Below are positions 8,436 to 17,325 of a stretch of 64,000 nt of DNA, piece after piece. Each line of letters begins with the position of its first letter. The first letter of the stretch is position 1. The stretch spans positions 124,001 to 188,000 of the forward strand of contig MGDH01000011.1 in assembly GCA_001790855.1 (NCBI GenBank), in the 5' to 3' direction. Origin of the DNA: Candidatus Schekmanbacteria bacterium RIFCSPLOWO2_02_FULL_38_14. Lineage in GTDB: Bacteria > Schekmanbacteria > GWA2-38-11. The position numbers and the translations under genes are program-made. Under the pieces are notes generated by a model. It did not search any database and was not told the DNA's origin. It was given only the letters and a program-made list of their open reading frames with translations.

Positions 8436-9230
8436 CTATTTAATCCCCAGCACACCTATCATATCAAATAGCCCGTTTTTTTTGCTCGCAACAAACTTTG
8501 CAGCTCTTACAGCACCTCTTGCAAATGTCTCTCTGCTATGGGCTCTGTGGGTTATTTCAATTCTTTCTCCATGAGCAGAAAAAAGAACAGTATGGTCACC
8601 TACAATATCTCCAGCCCTGATGCTGTGAATCCCTATCTCTTCCTTTTTCCTTTCACCAACAATCCCTTTCCTTCCGTAAACACCATCTCTATCAAGGTCT
8701 CTTCCAAGGCTTTCTGCGATTATCTCGGCAATTTTCAGAGCAGTTCCGCTCGGAGCATCTTTCTTAAATCTGTGGTGGGCTTCATAAATTTCTATGTCAT
8801 ATTCATCTCCAAGAACTTTTGATATTTTCTTAACCAGGTCAAATACAAGATTTACGCCAACGCTCATATTAGGGGAAAGAACTATTGGAATTGATTTGGC
8901 TGCTTCTGAAATCTTTTTCTTCTGTTCTGCTATCAAACCTGTCGTTCCAATCACTATTGCCTTTTTGTTTTTTCTGCAAACTTCAAGATTTGAAATTGTT
9001 GCTTGGGGAAAAGTGAAATCTATGACCACATCACATGAATCTATTATTTCACTGATATCATCTGATATTTTAATCTTATAACCTTTTTCCGGTTCAATTT
9101 CCTTTCCTATGCACTTGTGCCCTTTTACTTCAGTTCCTCCAACAACTTTAATCCCGTCGCTTTCAAGGATAGCATCCCGTATCATCTTCCCCATCCTTCC
9201 GCAGGCACCTGTTATGATTGTTTTAACCAT
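8436..9230 (-). CDS. dapB: 4-hydroxy-tetrahydrodipicolinate reductase
   Basis: The 264-residue protein has normal family length. It shows the N-terminal NAD(P)-binding motif GACGRMGKMI, DVVIDFTFP, and the family signature EAHHRFKKDAPSGTALK containing the catalytic His and Lys. It reduces the cyclised dihydrodipicolinate precursor in the diaminopimelate/lysine pathway in the cytoplasm. It is the last gene of the arg-lys-dap series here and is separated from dapA by a 200-base gap that holds an inverted-repeat element. No dapL or dapD follows, so the rest of the pathway is encoded elsewhere. Confidence 0.96.
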   Translation of the reverse strand: MVKTIITGACGRMGKMIRDAILESDGIKVVGGTEVKGHKCIGKEIEPEKGYKIKISDDISEIIDSCDVVIDFTFPQATISNLEVCRKNKKAIVIGTTGLIAEQKKKISEAAKSIPIVLSPNMSVGVNLVFDLVKKISKVLGDEYDIEIYEAHHRFKKDAPSGTALKIAEIIAESLGRDLDRDGVYGRKGIVGERKKEEIGIHSIRAGDIVGDHTVLFSAHGERIEITHRAHSRETFARGAVRAAKFVASKKNGLFDMIGVLGIK

Positions 9231-9274
9231 AGTTTACTCCTTGATTCTTTTATCCCATCAACAATCTTTCTCAT

Positions 9275-9397
9275 GTCATTGCGAGCGTCAGCGAAGCAAT
9301 CTCCTTCAAAAGCGAAATGCTGATAAGATGACAAGCTACCAAATGAGATTGCTTCGTCGCCTGCCTGCGGTAGGCAAGCTTTGCTCCTCGCAATGAC
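9275..9397. repeat. Small inverted-repeat element, GTCATTGCGAG family, copy 1
   Basis: The element begins GTCATTGCGAG and ends with the complement CTCGCAATGAC. Inner arms AGCGAAGCAATCTC and GAGATTGCTTCG also pair, giving a long imperfect hairpin over 123 bases. A second copy with the same outer arms lies at 32101-32202. It is non-coding, sits between dapA and dapB, and behaves like a MITE- or REP-type dispersed repeat. A predicted peptide on either strand here would be an artefact. Confidence 0.8.
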
Positions 9398-9428
9398 ATC
9401 AATGTAAATATTCAAATAAAAACAAAAA

Positions 9429-10301
9429 TTATATTAGCTGAAATTTTTTCATCACGCTTTGCAGCTTTTTCCTGTTCACCTCGCTCATTTTACAAAGCGG
9501 TAGCCTTATTTCATCTGTAGTCATTCCCATCATATGAAGTGCAGCCTTTACAGGAACAGGGTTTGTCTCGTAAAACATTGCAGAAACAAGGGGTGAAAGC
9601 CTGTAGTGAAACCTCTTTGCCTCTTTCATATTCCCCTTTTCAAACTCCTCAATCAGGTTTGCAACATCAAGCGGAGCAACATTTGCAACAACAGATATTA
9701 CTCCCTTGCCACCAATCGCAAGAATCGGAAGGAGAAGATTATCATCTCCTGAAATTAAGTCAAATTCCTTACCGCACAGGGAAATTACATCGGACATTTG
9801 AGTGAGTGAACCAGAAGCCTCTTTTATCCCAACAATGTTTTTTATCTCAGCAAGCCTTGCAACAGTTTCAGGCAGCATATTTACTCCGGTTCTTGAAGGG
9901 ATGTTGTAGAGAATCAGCGGGATATCAACATCCTCTGCAATTGCCTTAAAATGCTGGTACAAGCCTTCCTGTGTTGGCCTGTTATAATAAGGACAAATCA
10001 AAAGTGCTCCGTCAGCTCCTGCTTTTTGAGCATGCTTTGTAAGTCTTATTGCCTCTTTTGTTGAATTTGAACCTGTGCCTGCAATTACCGGCACTTTTTT
10101 TCTTGCAGCTTCAATCGCAACATCCACAACCCTCTGGTGCTCGTCAAATGACAGGGTCGCAGATTCTCCTGTTGTCCCACATGGAACTATTGCACTGGTC
10201 TTATTCTCAATCTGAAAATCAATGAGCTTTCTGAAACTCTTCTCATCAACCTTATCATTCTTAAAAGGTGTAACAATTGCAACCATTGAACCGGAAAACA
10301 T
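9429..10301 (-). CDS. dapA: 4-hydroxy-tetrahydrodipicolinate synthase
   Basis: The protein has 290 residues, the usual size of this TIM-barrel aldolase. Visible motifs are GTTGESATL near residue 42, LLICPYYNRPTQEGLYQHF around 130, and the Schiff-base lysine in VGIKEASG near 160. It condenses pyruvate with aspartate semialdehyde, the first committed step toward diaminopimelate and lysine. AAAGGAGA precedes the ATG at good spacing, fixing the start. It lies in the arg-lys-dap series between dapF and dapB, with repeat-bearing gaps on both sides, so it may be transcribed in part from its own promoter. Confidence 0.96.
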   Translation of the reverse strand: MFSGSMVAIVTPFKNDKVDEKSFRKLIDFQIENKTSAIVPCGTTGESATLSFDEHQRVVDVAIEAARKKVPVIAGTGSNSTKEAIRLTKHAQKAGADGALLICPYYNRPTQEGLYQHFKAIAEDVDIPLILYNIPSRTGVNMLPETVARLAEIKNIVGIKEASGSLTQMSDVISLCGKEFDLISGDDNLLLPILAIGGKGVISVVANVAPLDVANLIEEFEKGNMKEAKRFHYRLSPLVSAMFYETNPVPVKAALHMMGMTTDEIRLPLCKMSEVNRKKLQSVMKKFQLI

Positions 10302-10327
10302 TTCATTTCTCCTTTGATAAATAGTAA

Positions 10328-10462
10328 GGATTCAAGGGGTCGAGGGTTCAAGGATTCAAGTGAAAAATAAAAATGCAAAACTAAGACTTAGGTATTCGCT
10401 TTGCACTTTAAGTTTTTAATTTCTTACACTTGACCCCTCGAATCCTCTAGCCCTTGACCCCT
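10328..10462. repeat. Intergenic inverted repeat with GGATTC/CCCCTTGA-type arms
   Basis: The left arm (about 10328-10362) has GGATTCAAGGGGTCGAGG and GGATTCAAGTG. The right arm (about 10427-10461) has CACTTGACCCCTCGAATCC and CCCTTGACCCC, which pair imperfectly with it around an AT-rich centre. The sequence is G/C-richer than its surroundings and non-coding. I read it as a second type of dispersed hairpin repeat between dapA and dapF. Confidence 0.65.
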
Positions 10463-10467
10463 ATTCA

Positions 10468-11310
10468 TTAATACTTCCACGCCTCCTCTTGCATCACTCC
10501 GTTACAAACTACCCTTGCTTCTCCTTCAAGACAGACATTTGAAAAATCATTTCTATCTTTATCAAAATATATTCTTAAACTCTCCCCGCTTTTTGGATAG
10601 ACAGTTACAGGTGATTTGACTTTTCCGAGATACGACGACACAAGAGCAGAAGCTACTGCCCCTGTACCGCAGGCAAGGGTTTCTCCCTCTACTCCTCTTT
10701 CATATGTTCTTATTCTCAGGCAGCTTCCTTTCCCTATCTTTATGAAATTAACATTTGTGCCTGCAGGAGAGAATTTTTTATGATACCTTATTTCTCTGCC
10801 AATTTCATCAACCTTAAGAGTGTCAAGGTTGTCAACAAAATGAACGACATGGGGAACACCTGAGTTTACGAAGTTCACTTCTCTTTCTTTTCCTGAGATT
10901 TTCAGTTTTATTCCGCTCCTGAGTCCCTTTGGCTGAGTCAATCTAATTTTCACTCTCTCTCCCTTGATATCTGCCCTTATAATCCCGGCACCTGTCTCAA
11001 AGTTTAAGTTTTTACTTGCAATTTTATTAATGAAGGCAAACCTTGCGGCACACCTTCCGCCATTGCCACACATTTCAGCTTCAGAACCGTCAGAATTATA
11101 AAACCTCCATTTAAAATCAGCTTTTGATGAATTCTCAATAAAGATTATCCCGTCTGCTCCAATTGAAAATCTTCTCGCGCATATTTTACCAATGAATTGT
11201 CTCAGGTTTTTAATCCTTAAAAGCTTCTTTCTATTGTCAATGATTATGAAATCATTCCCGCTTCCAACCATTTTTGTGAACTTTATCTCTTTCACCGGTA
11301 AAGACCTCAT
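10468..11310 (-). CDS. dapF: Diaminopimelate epimerase
   Basis: The protein has 280 residues. Both catalytic cysteine motifs are present: EMCGNGGRCAARF in the N-terminal half and LACGTGAVASALV in the C-terminal half; the MVGSGNDFIIID start is typical. It converts LL-diaminopimelate to the meso form used for peptidoglycan and lysine. It follows lysA after 20 bases in the same direction, so the two are cotranscribed. Having both dapF and lysA shows that lysine is made by a diaminopimelate route rather than the alpha-aminoadipate route. Confidence 0.96.
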   Translation of the reverse strand: MRSLPVKEIKFTKMVGSGNDFIIIDNRKKLLRIKNLRQFIGKICARRFSIGADGIIFIENSSKADFKWRFYNSDGSEAEMCGNGGRCAARFAFINKIASKNLNFETGAGIIRADIKGERVKIRLTQPKGLRSGIKLKISGKEREVNFVNSGVPHVVHFVDNLDTLKVDEIGREIRYHKKFSPAGTNVNFIKIGKGSCLRIRTYERGVEGETLACGTGAVASALVSSYLGKVKSPVTVYPKSGESLRIYFDKDRNDFSNVCLEGEARVVCNGVMQEEAWKY

Positions 11311-11330
11311 TATTGTTCCATCCTATTTAT

Positions 11331-12584
11331 CTACATTCTTGGTATACTTTCCCCTCTAATTAAATCCTCATAGCTCTCCCTTTTCCTCGTTACATAAACT
11401 TCTTTTCCTCTTACAATCACTTCAGCGACCCTGCGCCTTGAGTTATAATTTGATGACATTGCAAACCCATAAGCCCCTGCACTCATAACAGCAACAAGGT
11501 CTCCCTGTTTTAGTTCCTGTAACTTTCTCTTTTTAGCAAGAAAATCCCCTGATTCGCAGATAGGACCAACAATATCAACAATAATGCTCTTTGCCCTCTT
11601 CCTTTTTGAAACAGGTAAAATCTCCTGATAAGAACCGTACAAGCTTGGCCTGATTAAATCATTCATCCCTGCATCAACAATCACAAATGTCTTGTTCTCG
11701 TTTTTTTTGACATACAATACTCTTGAAACAAGAATCCCCGCGTTTCCGACAATTACCCTTCCGGGCTCAAAAACAACAGTGCATCCAAGATCTTTAAGAA
11801 CCGGAATAATTGCTTTAGCAAGTTCCTTCGGATGAGGCGGCTTTTCGTCCTTGTATGTTATCCCGAGTCCGCCTCCAATATCAAAATATCTGATATTTAT
11901 TCCTTCTCTTCTCAAATTTATGATGAAATTTTTAACTCTCTTAATTGCATCAAGGAATGGTGTTATCTTTGTTATCTGGGAACCAATGTGCTCATGTACA
12001 CCAGCGACATCAAGATTCTTCATAGAACTTGCTTTTTTAAATTCTTCCATTGCCTTCTTTATGTTAATCCCGAATTTGTTTTCCTTAAGTCCTGTTGATA
12101 TGTAAGGATGAGTTATTGGGTCTACATCAGGGTTTACCCTGAAAGCAATCCTTGCTTTTTTCCCAAGCCTTCCTGCAACCCTGTTTATGCTTTCTGCCTC
12201 CTGAGGAGATTCAACATTGAACATAAGAATATTGCTTTTAAGCGCATACTCAATTTCAGCTTCTGTTTTCCCAGGACCTGCATATGTGATTTTCTGAGGG
12301 TCAAATCCTGCTTTCAATGCTCTGTACAGTTCTCCGCCTGACATTATATCAGCACCCCCGCCAAGCTTTGAAAAGAGTGAAAGCACAGCAAGGTTTGAAT
12401 TGGCTTTGAGGGAGTAACAGGTTATGTGCGGGATTTCTGAAAAAGCGTTATCAAACACTCTGAAATGTTTTTCCAGTGTATTAAAACTATAAAGATAAAA
12501 TGGCGTTCCAACCTTCTCTGCAATCTTCTTTACTGATACCTCTTCACACAGAAGCTGTTCTTTCTTGTATTGGAATAAATGCAT
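11331..12584 (-). CDS. lysA: Diaminopimelate decarboxylase
   Basis: The protein has 417 residues of the fold-type III PLP decarboxylase family. The PLP lysine lies in YSLKANSNLAVL near residue 60. Other motifs are GVHEHIGSQI, the glycine-rich DIGGGLGITY, and the dimer-contributed cysteine in PICESGDFLAKKR. It decarboxylates meso-diaminopimelate to lysine in the cytoplasm. A GAGGT sequence precedes the ATG. It sits between the FN3 lipoprotein gene (8-base gap) and dapF (20-base gap), clearly within an operon. Confidence 0.96.
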   Translation of the reverse strand: MHLFQYKKEQLLCEEVSVKKIAEKVGTPFYLYSFNTLEKHFRVFDNAFSEIPHITCYSLKANSNLAVLSLFSKLGGGADIMSGGELYRALKAGFDPQKITYAGPGKTEAEIEYALKSNILMFNVESPQEAESINRVAGRLGKKARIAFRVNPDVDPITHPYISTGLKENKFGINIKKAMEEFKKASSMKNLDVAGVHEHIGSQITKITPFLDAIKRVKNFIINLRREGINIRYFDIGGGLGITYKDEKPPHPKELAKAIIPVLKDLGCTVVFEPGRVIVGNAGILVSRVLYVKKNENKTFVIVDAGMNDLIRPSLYGSYQEILPVSKRKRAKSIIVDIVGPICESGDFLAKKRKLQELKQGDLVAVMSAGAYGFAMSSNYNSRRRVAEVIVRGKEVYVTRKRESYEDLIRGESIPRM

Positions 12585-12592
12585 CTTTTACC

Positions 12593-13624
12593 TCACTCTG
12601 CTATGCTGCTCTCTTCTTTTGAAAAGGAGCTTTCATTGGAATTTTTTGAATCATCAACTGCAGTTACAGCATAGAAATATTTAATTCCCCGCTTGACTGA
12701 AACATCATCAAAGAACTCTTCCCTTATGATCTCTTGGTTAAGAAGCTTATATCCCTCTCCTGGAGTTGTGCTTCGATAGACTTTGTATCCTGCAAGGTCA
12801 GGTTCGACATTTTTATCCCAAGTTAAGCTTATTCGCTCTATTCCTCCAATTACAGTTAAGTTACCCGGAGGCTCTGGCGGAATCAAATCTTTGTTTTGAA
12901 TAACTAAAATACTGGAATCAGCGCTTTCATGCCAGGGAGGATAATAATTGTCAACGACTCTGACAAAATAGGAATAGACCTCATCCCGTTCAATGTCTAT
13001 GTCTGTATACTTTTCATTTTTAATAAGACCATTATTAATTGCTCTGAAAACTTTGTTTTTTTGAGACTTCCTGTAAACATTGTAACCGGCAATGTTTTTA
13101 ACAGGTTTCCCTTGAATATCAACAGAAGGAGGTTCCCATTGAAGCGCTACGTAATTCTCATTGATTTCAGCTTTTAAATTTCTTGGAGGCTCAGGTTCAA
13201 TCGAGAAAAAGACATCAACTGTATCTGAGATTGCATAAAGCTTGTCATCCCTGTCAAAACATGCCACTATATAATGGTACCATTTATCTCTCTCAAGTTT
13301 TCTTTTGTCATCAAACCTCATTTCCTGAAAAATGTCCTCGTTTCTGTAGATTTGAAGAGTTCCTATTCTGCTAAAACCTTCTCTTTTTTCAGCTTCCTTC
13401 TCTTCATCTCCAGAAAGTCTGTAGACTTTAAACTCCTTTAGCTCAGCCACTGCCTGGTTCTCATCCTTTCTTTTTGGCATCTTCCAGCTAAGACTTACCA
13501 CTCCCTCCTGAGCCAGAACATTTATCTCTTTAATCTGAAGCGGCTCTGCTTCTTGGGGAACAGCAGGTAGACCCTTTTTGCCGCACCCAGAGAAGACACA
13601 AAACATCAGAACCAGAACAGGCAA
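12593..13624 (-). CDS. Lipoprotein with LptM-like N-terminus and three fibronectin type III domains
   Basis: From a TTG at 13624 the protein has 343 residues. The N-terminus is hydrophobic with a lipobox ending FSGC, then GKKGLPAVP, which resembles the CG-KKGP motif of the small lipoprotein LptM/YifL, encoded next to dapF in E. coli. Three FN3 domains follow (about 32-145, 150-245, 255-340; AGYNVYRKS and AGYKVYRST are typical strands). The TTG start gives a signal peptide without a basic n-region. An in-frame ATT at 13645, 10 bases after AAAGGAGG inside argH, would add KKYFVIL and complete a classic signal peptide. I keep the conventional start but think the upstream one is real. It is predicted to be anchored in the cell envelope; its partner is unknown. 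Confidence 0.8.
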   Translation of the reverse strand: MPVLVLMFCVFSGCGKKGLPAVPQEAEPLQIKEINVLAQEGVVSLSWKMPKRKDENQAVAELKEFKVYRLSGDEEKEAEKREGFSRIGTLQIYRNEDIFQEMRFDDKRKLERDKWYHYIVACFDRDDKLYAISDTVDVFFSIEPEPPRNLKAEINENYVALQWEPPSVDIQGKPVKNIAGYNVYRKSQKNKVFRAINNGLIKNEKYTDIDIERDEVYSYFVRVVDNYYPPWHESADSSILVIQNKDLIPPEPPGNLTVIGGIERISLTWDKNVEPDLAGYKVYRSTTPGEGYKLLNQEIIREEFFDDVSVKRGIKYFYAVTAVDDSKNSNESSFSKEESSIAE

Positions 13625-13626
13625 GA

Positions 13627-15021
13627 TTACAAAATATTTTTTAATTTTTTCTTCGCCTCCTTTATCATTCCGGCAACATTTTTTCCCGCTGTACCACCGT
13701 AAGATTTTTTGCTGTTCACAGAATACTCAACCCTTGCAAATTCTGACACATCTTCATCAAATCCTTTATGAAAATTTTTAAACTCTGAAAGAGTAAGGTC
13801 ATTGAATGTCTTTCCCTTATCGATGCAGTATCTTACAAGTCTTCCTATTGTCTCGTGTGATTCCCTGAAAGGAATCCCTTTATTCACAAGATAATCTGAT
13901 AAGTCAGTAGCAGTAAGAAACCCCGCAGAGAAAGATTCTTTAATTTTCTCTTCATTCACTTTTAAGTTTGACATCAGCTCCTTTAACAACAGCAAAGAAT
14001 TTCCTGCTGTGTCAACTGAATCAAAAAGAGCTTCCTTATCTTCCTGAAGGTCACGGTTATAAGAAAGCGGAAGAGATTTCATTATCGTAAGCATTGCCAT
14101 AAGATTTCCGTAGACCCTTCCTGTTTTCCCCCTGACAAGTTCAGGAATATCAGGATTTTTCTTCTGAGGCATCATACTGCTTCCTGTGCAAAAAGCATCT
14201 GATATCTCTATGAAACAAAACTCTGCTGAAGACCATAAAATCAATTCCTCGCACAGTCTGCTCAGATGCATCATTAATATAGAAGAAAAGGAAAGGTAAT
14301 CCAGAATAAAATCCCTGTCGCTCACAGTATCAAGACTGTTTTTTGTAACTTTTGAAAATTTTAAAACCTTCGCAACATATTTCCTGTCTATTGGCAGAGA
14401 AGTGCCGGCTAAAGCCCCTGCCCCCAAAGGAAGAGTATCTGTCTGCTTGTAACAGAATGTTAACCTTTCCATATCCCTTGAAAGCATTTCATAATATGCC
14501 ATTAAATGATGAGAAAGAAGAACCGGCTGCGCCTGCTGAAGATGTGTGTATCCAGGCATTATGCAGCCAAGATTCTTTTCAGCAAGTTCAACAATTGCTC
14601 TCTGGAGTTCTTTTAATGCTATTTCTGTCCGTTTTATCTCCTCCCTTAAAAACAGCCTTACATCAAGGGCTATTTGGTCATTTCTGCTTCTTGCCGTATG
14701 GAGTTTTCCCCCAACACTGCCTGTTTTTTCAATCAGTCTCTTTTCTATGTTCATGTGAATATCTTCAAGATTTTCCCTGAAAGGAAATTTACCTCCCTCA
14801 ATCTCTTTTAAAATCTCACCTAACCCTTTTATTATCCTGTCTGCTTCACTCTTTTTAATGATTTTGCATTTTGCAAGCATCAAGCAGTGGGCAATGCTTC
14901 CTTCTATATCATATTTGTAAAGCCGTTTGTCAAAATGCAAAGAACATGTAAATTTCTCCACTGCTTTTGAAGTGGATTCAGTAAACCTTCCCCCCCATAA
15001 TTTTGCTTTTTTGTTTGCCAT
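13627..15021 (-). CDS. argH: Argininosuccinate lyase
   Basis: The protein has 464 residues, full length for the fumarase/aspartase-superfamily lyase. Motifs: LWGGRFTES at the start, HTARSRNDQIALD near 110, GYTHLQQAQPV near 160, and the signature GSSMMPQKKNPD near 280, which includes the catalytic serine loop. It splits argininosuccinate into arginine and fumarate. It follows argG after 78 bases and its stop region carries the ribosome-binding site of the FN3 lipoprotein gene, so the two are coupled. Confidence 0.97.
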   Translation of the reverse strand: MANKKAKLWGGRFTESTSKAVEKFTCSLHFDKRLYKYDIEGSIAHCLMLAKCKIIKKSEADRIIKGLGEILKEIEGGKFPFRENLEDIHMNIEKRLIEKTGSVGGKLHTARSRNDQIALDVRLFLREEIKRTEIALKELQRAIVELAEKNLGCIMPGYTHLQQAQPVLLSHHLMAYYEMLSRDMERLTFCYKQTDTLPLGAGALAGTSLPIDRKYVAKVLKFSKVTKNSLDTVSDRDFILDYLSFSSILMMHLSRLCEELILWSSAEFCFIEISDAFCTGSSMMPQKKNPDIPELVRGKTGRVYGNLMAMLTIMKSLPLSYNRDLQEDKEALFDSVDTAGNSLLLLKELMSNLKVNEEKIKESFSAGFLTATDLSDYLVNKGIPFRESHETIGRLVRYCIDKGKTFNDLTLSEFKNFHKGFDEDVSEFARVEYSVNSKKSYGGTAGKNVAGMIKEAKKKLKNIL

Positions 15022-15039
15022 ATTATTTTGAGAATCATT

Positions 15040-15070
15040 ACACAGATTAAAAAATCAAAATAATCCGTGT
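15040..15070. repeat. Short inverted repeat between argG and argH
   Basis: ACACAGATTA (15040-15049) pairs with TAATCCGTGT (15061-15070) with one mismatch. A related AATCCGAGTAATC follows to about 15094. The stretch fills most of the argG-argH gap and resembles a worn fragment of a dispersed repeat. It has no T tract on the transcribed strand, so I do not call it a terminator. Confidence 0.4.
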
Positions 15071-15099
15071 AATCATTCTTTAATCCGAGTAATCACAAT

Positions 15100-16314
15100 T
15101 TATTTCAAAAACCCCTTCCTGTTTGAAATTGCATTAATTTTAAGCCTTAAAGCATTAAGATTTATGAAACCTGTTGCATCTGCCTGATTATATACACTGT
15201 CTTCTTCAAAAGTCACAAAGTCGTGTCTGTAAAGAGTCTGCGGGGATTTTCTTCCAACCACATCACAATTCCCCTTGTAGATTTTAAGCCTTACTCTTCC
15301 TGTTACATATTTCTGGGTTTCATCAATCATCTTTTGCAGTAACTCTCTTTCAGGAGAAAACCAATAACCAAAGTATACCAGTCTTGAATAATCTGGAATG
15401 AGAGAATCCCTGATATACATTATTTCTCTGTCCATTGTAATTGACTCAATTCCCCTGTGGGCAATGTGCAGGATTGTTCCTCCAGGTGTTTCATATACCC
15501 CCCTTGATTTCATTCCAACATACCTGTTTTCTACCAGGTCAACCCTGCCAACTCCGTTAATCCCGCCTATTGAATTAAGCTTCTCTAAAAGCTTTGCAGA
15601 GCTTAATCTTTTTCCATTTACAGCAACTGCATTTCCTTTCTCGAAATCTATTTCAATATAAGTCGGTTTATCAGGGGCTTTTTGCGGCGACCTTGTAAGT
15701 AGATACATATCCTCAGGAGGCTCGCGCCATGGATCCTCCAAAATCCCCCCTTCAAAACTTATATGAAGCATATTCCTGTCACTTGAATATGGTCGTTCCA
15801 CGCTAACAGGCACCGGAATTCCAAATCTCTTTGCATACGCAACAAGAGCTTTTCTTGAGTTAAGTTCCCATTCTCTCCAAGGAGCAACAACCTTGATTCC
15901 GGGATACAGGGCATGGTATGCAAGCTCAAACCTCACCTGGTCATTTCCTTTTCCAGTAGCGCCATGGGAAACTGAATCGGCTTTCTCTTTTTTTGCAATT
16001 TCAATCTGCTTTTTTGCTATCAACGGACGGGCTATTGATGTTCCAAGAAGATATTTTCCCTCATAAAGTGCATTCCCTCTGAAAATCGGAAAGACAAAAT
16101 TCCTTGCAAATTCCTCTTTTAAATCCTCTACATAAACCTTGCTTGCTCCTGTTTTTATTGCCTTTTCTTTTATCTTTTTAAGTTCTTCTCCCTGACCAAG
16201 GTCGGCGCAGAATGCTATCACTTCACATTCATAAGTCTCAATCAGCCAGCGGAGAATAACTGAAGTATCAAGCCCCCCTGAGTACGCAAGTACAACTTTC
16301 TTAACCTTTCTCAT
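15100..16314 (-). CDS. argG: Argininosuccinate synthase
   Basis: The protein has 404 residues from the ATG at 16314, chosen over the TTG one codon upstream because GGGAGA lies 7 bases before it. The ATP-pyrophosphatase P-loop [15 protein letters not shown] is at the start, [14 protein letters not shown] near 120 and [20 protein letters not shown] near 175. It joins citrulline and aspartate using ATP. It follows argF after a 79-base gap and precedes argH, as in many deltaproteobacteria-like genomes. Confidence 0.97.
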   Translation of the reverse strand: MRKVKKVVLAYSGGLDTSVILRWLIETYECEVIAFCADLGQGEELKKIKEKAIKTGASKVYVEDLKEEFARNFVFPIFRGNALYEGKYLLGTSIARPLIAKKQIEIAKKEKADSVSHGATGKGNDQVRFELAYHALYPGIKVVAPWREWELNSRKALVAYAKRFGIPVPVSVERPYSSDRNMLHISFEGGILEDPWREPPEDMYLLTRSPQKAPDKPTYIEIDFEKGNAVAVNGKRLSSAKLLEKLNSIGGINGVGRVDLVENRYVGMKSRGVYETPGGTILHIAHRGIESITMDREIMYIRDSLIPDYSRLVYFGYWFSPERELLQKMIDETQKYVTGRVRLKIYKGNCDVVGRKSPQTLYRHDFVTFEEDSVYNQADATGFINLNALRLKINAISNRKGFLK

Positions 16315-16393
16315 CAAAAAATCTCCCTTCTTCTATTGAATTATAAGTATAATTAAATACTAAATAAGAACAAAATTAAATCCTAATTTTAAA

Positions 16394-17317
16394 TCATCCC
16401 ATAAGCCACTCAAGAATTGCCTTTTGCAGGTGCAGTCTGTTTTCTGCCTGGTCAAAGACAATTGAATTCCTGCTATCCATAACTTCTGAGCTTATCTCTT
16501 CATCCCTGTGAGCAGGCAGGCAGTGCATTACAAGTACATCCCTTGATGCGTGTTTTAAAAGTTCATGGTTTACCTGATAAGCAGTGAAATATTTTTTCCT
16601 CTCATTGTTTTCATTCTCTTTTCCCATGCTTGTCCACACGTCTGTATATACAACATCAGCTTTCCTCACAGCTTCATTTGGATCTGTAAGGATTTTAAAA
16701 CTTCCTTCTGAACTCTTTGATATCTCCTCTGCTGTTTTAAGAACATCCAAATCAATGCTGTATTTTTCTGGAGTTGCAATTGTGAGGTTAATTCCTGTTT
16801 TCAAAGCTCCAAATATCCAAGAATTGGCAACATTGTTTCCATCGCCCACGTAGGCAATCTTAATCCCTCTAACGCTACCAAGCTTTTCTTCAAGTGTAAA
16901 AATATCTGAAAGCACTTGGCACGGATGGGAAGAATCAGTCAGTCCGTTAATTACAGGTATTGTTGCCTTTTTAGCAAATTCTTCAATATCGTTTTGCTTA
17001 TATGTCCTTATCACAACTCCATTTAAATATCTCGAAAGAACCATTGCTGTATCTGAAACAGTTTCCCCTCTTCCAAGCTGGATTTCTCCGCCACTTAAAA
17101 AAACTGCCTGGCCACCTAACTGATACATGCCAACTTCAAAGGTAACCCTTGTCCTCGTAGAAGGTTTGTGAAATATCATTCCAAGAGTCTTATCCTCTAA
17201 TGGCTTGTGGTGTTTATTCTTCTTGAGCCAATCCTTTAATATCCTGGCTCTGTCAAGAAGCATTCTTATTTCATCTGGAGTTAAGCAGTAGATTCCTATT
17301 AAGTCTCTTTTTTTCAT
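16394..17317 (-). CDS. argF: Ornithine carbamoyltransferase
   Basis: The protein has 307 residues from the ATG at 17317. An in-frame TTG at 17329 overlaps the argD stop, but MKKRDLIGIYCLTPDE is where family members normally begin. The carbamoyl-phosphate motif STRTRVTFEVGM, the HPCQVLSDIFTL motif and the ornithine-binding HCLPAHRDEEIS are intact. It makes citrulline from ornithine and carbamoyl phosphate, with the trimeric cytoplasmic form usual. Near-overlap with argD indicates one transcript. Confidence 0.96.
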   Translation of the reverse strand: MKKRDLIGIYCLTPDEIRMLLDRARILKDWLKKNKHHKPLEDKTLGMIFHKPSTRTRVTFEVGMYQLGGQAVFLSGGEIQLGRGETVSDTAMVLSRYLNGVVIRTYKQNDIEEFAKKATIPVINGLTDSSHPCQVLSDIFTLEEKLGSVRGIKIAYVGDGNNVANSWIFGALKTGINLTIATPEKYSIDLDVLKTAEEISKSSEGSFKILTDPNEAVRKADVVYTDVWTSMGKENENNERKKYFTAYQVNHELLKHASRDVLVMHCLPAHRDEEISSEVMDSRNSIVFDQAENRLHLQKAILEWLMG

Positions 17318-17325
17318 CTGTGTAT

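Noticed and set aside
9109-9415. Small proteins encoded in the dapA-dapB gap
   Set aside because: The frames run through the inverted-repeat element; the peptides are by-products of the repeat sequence.
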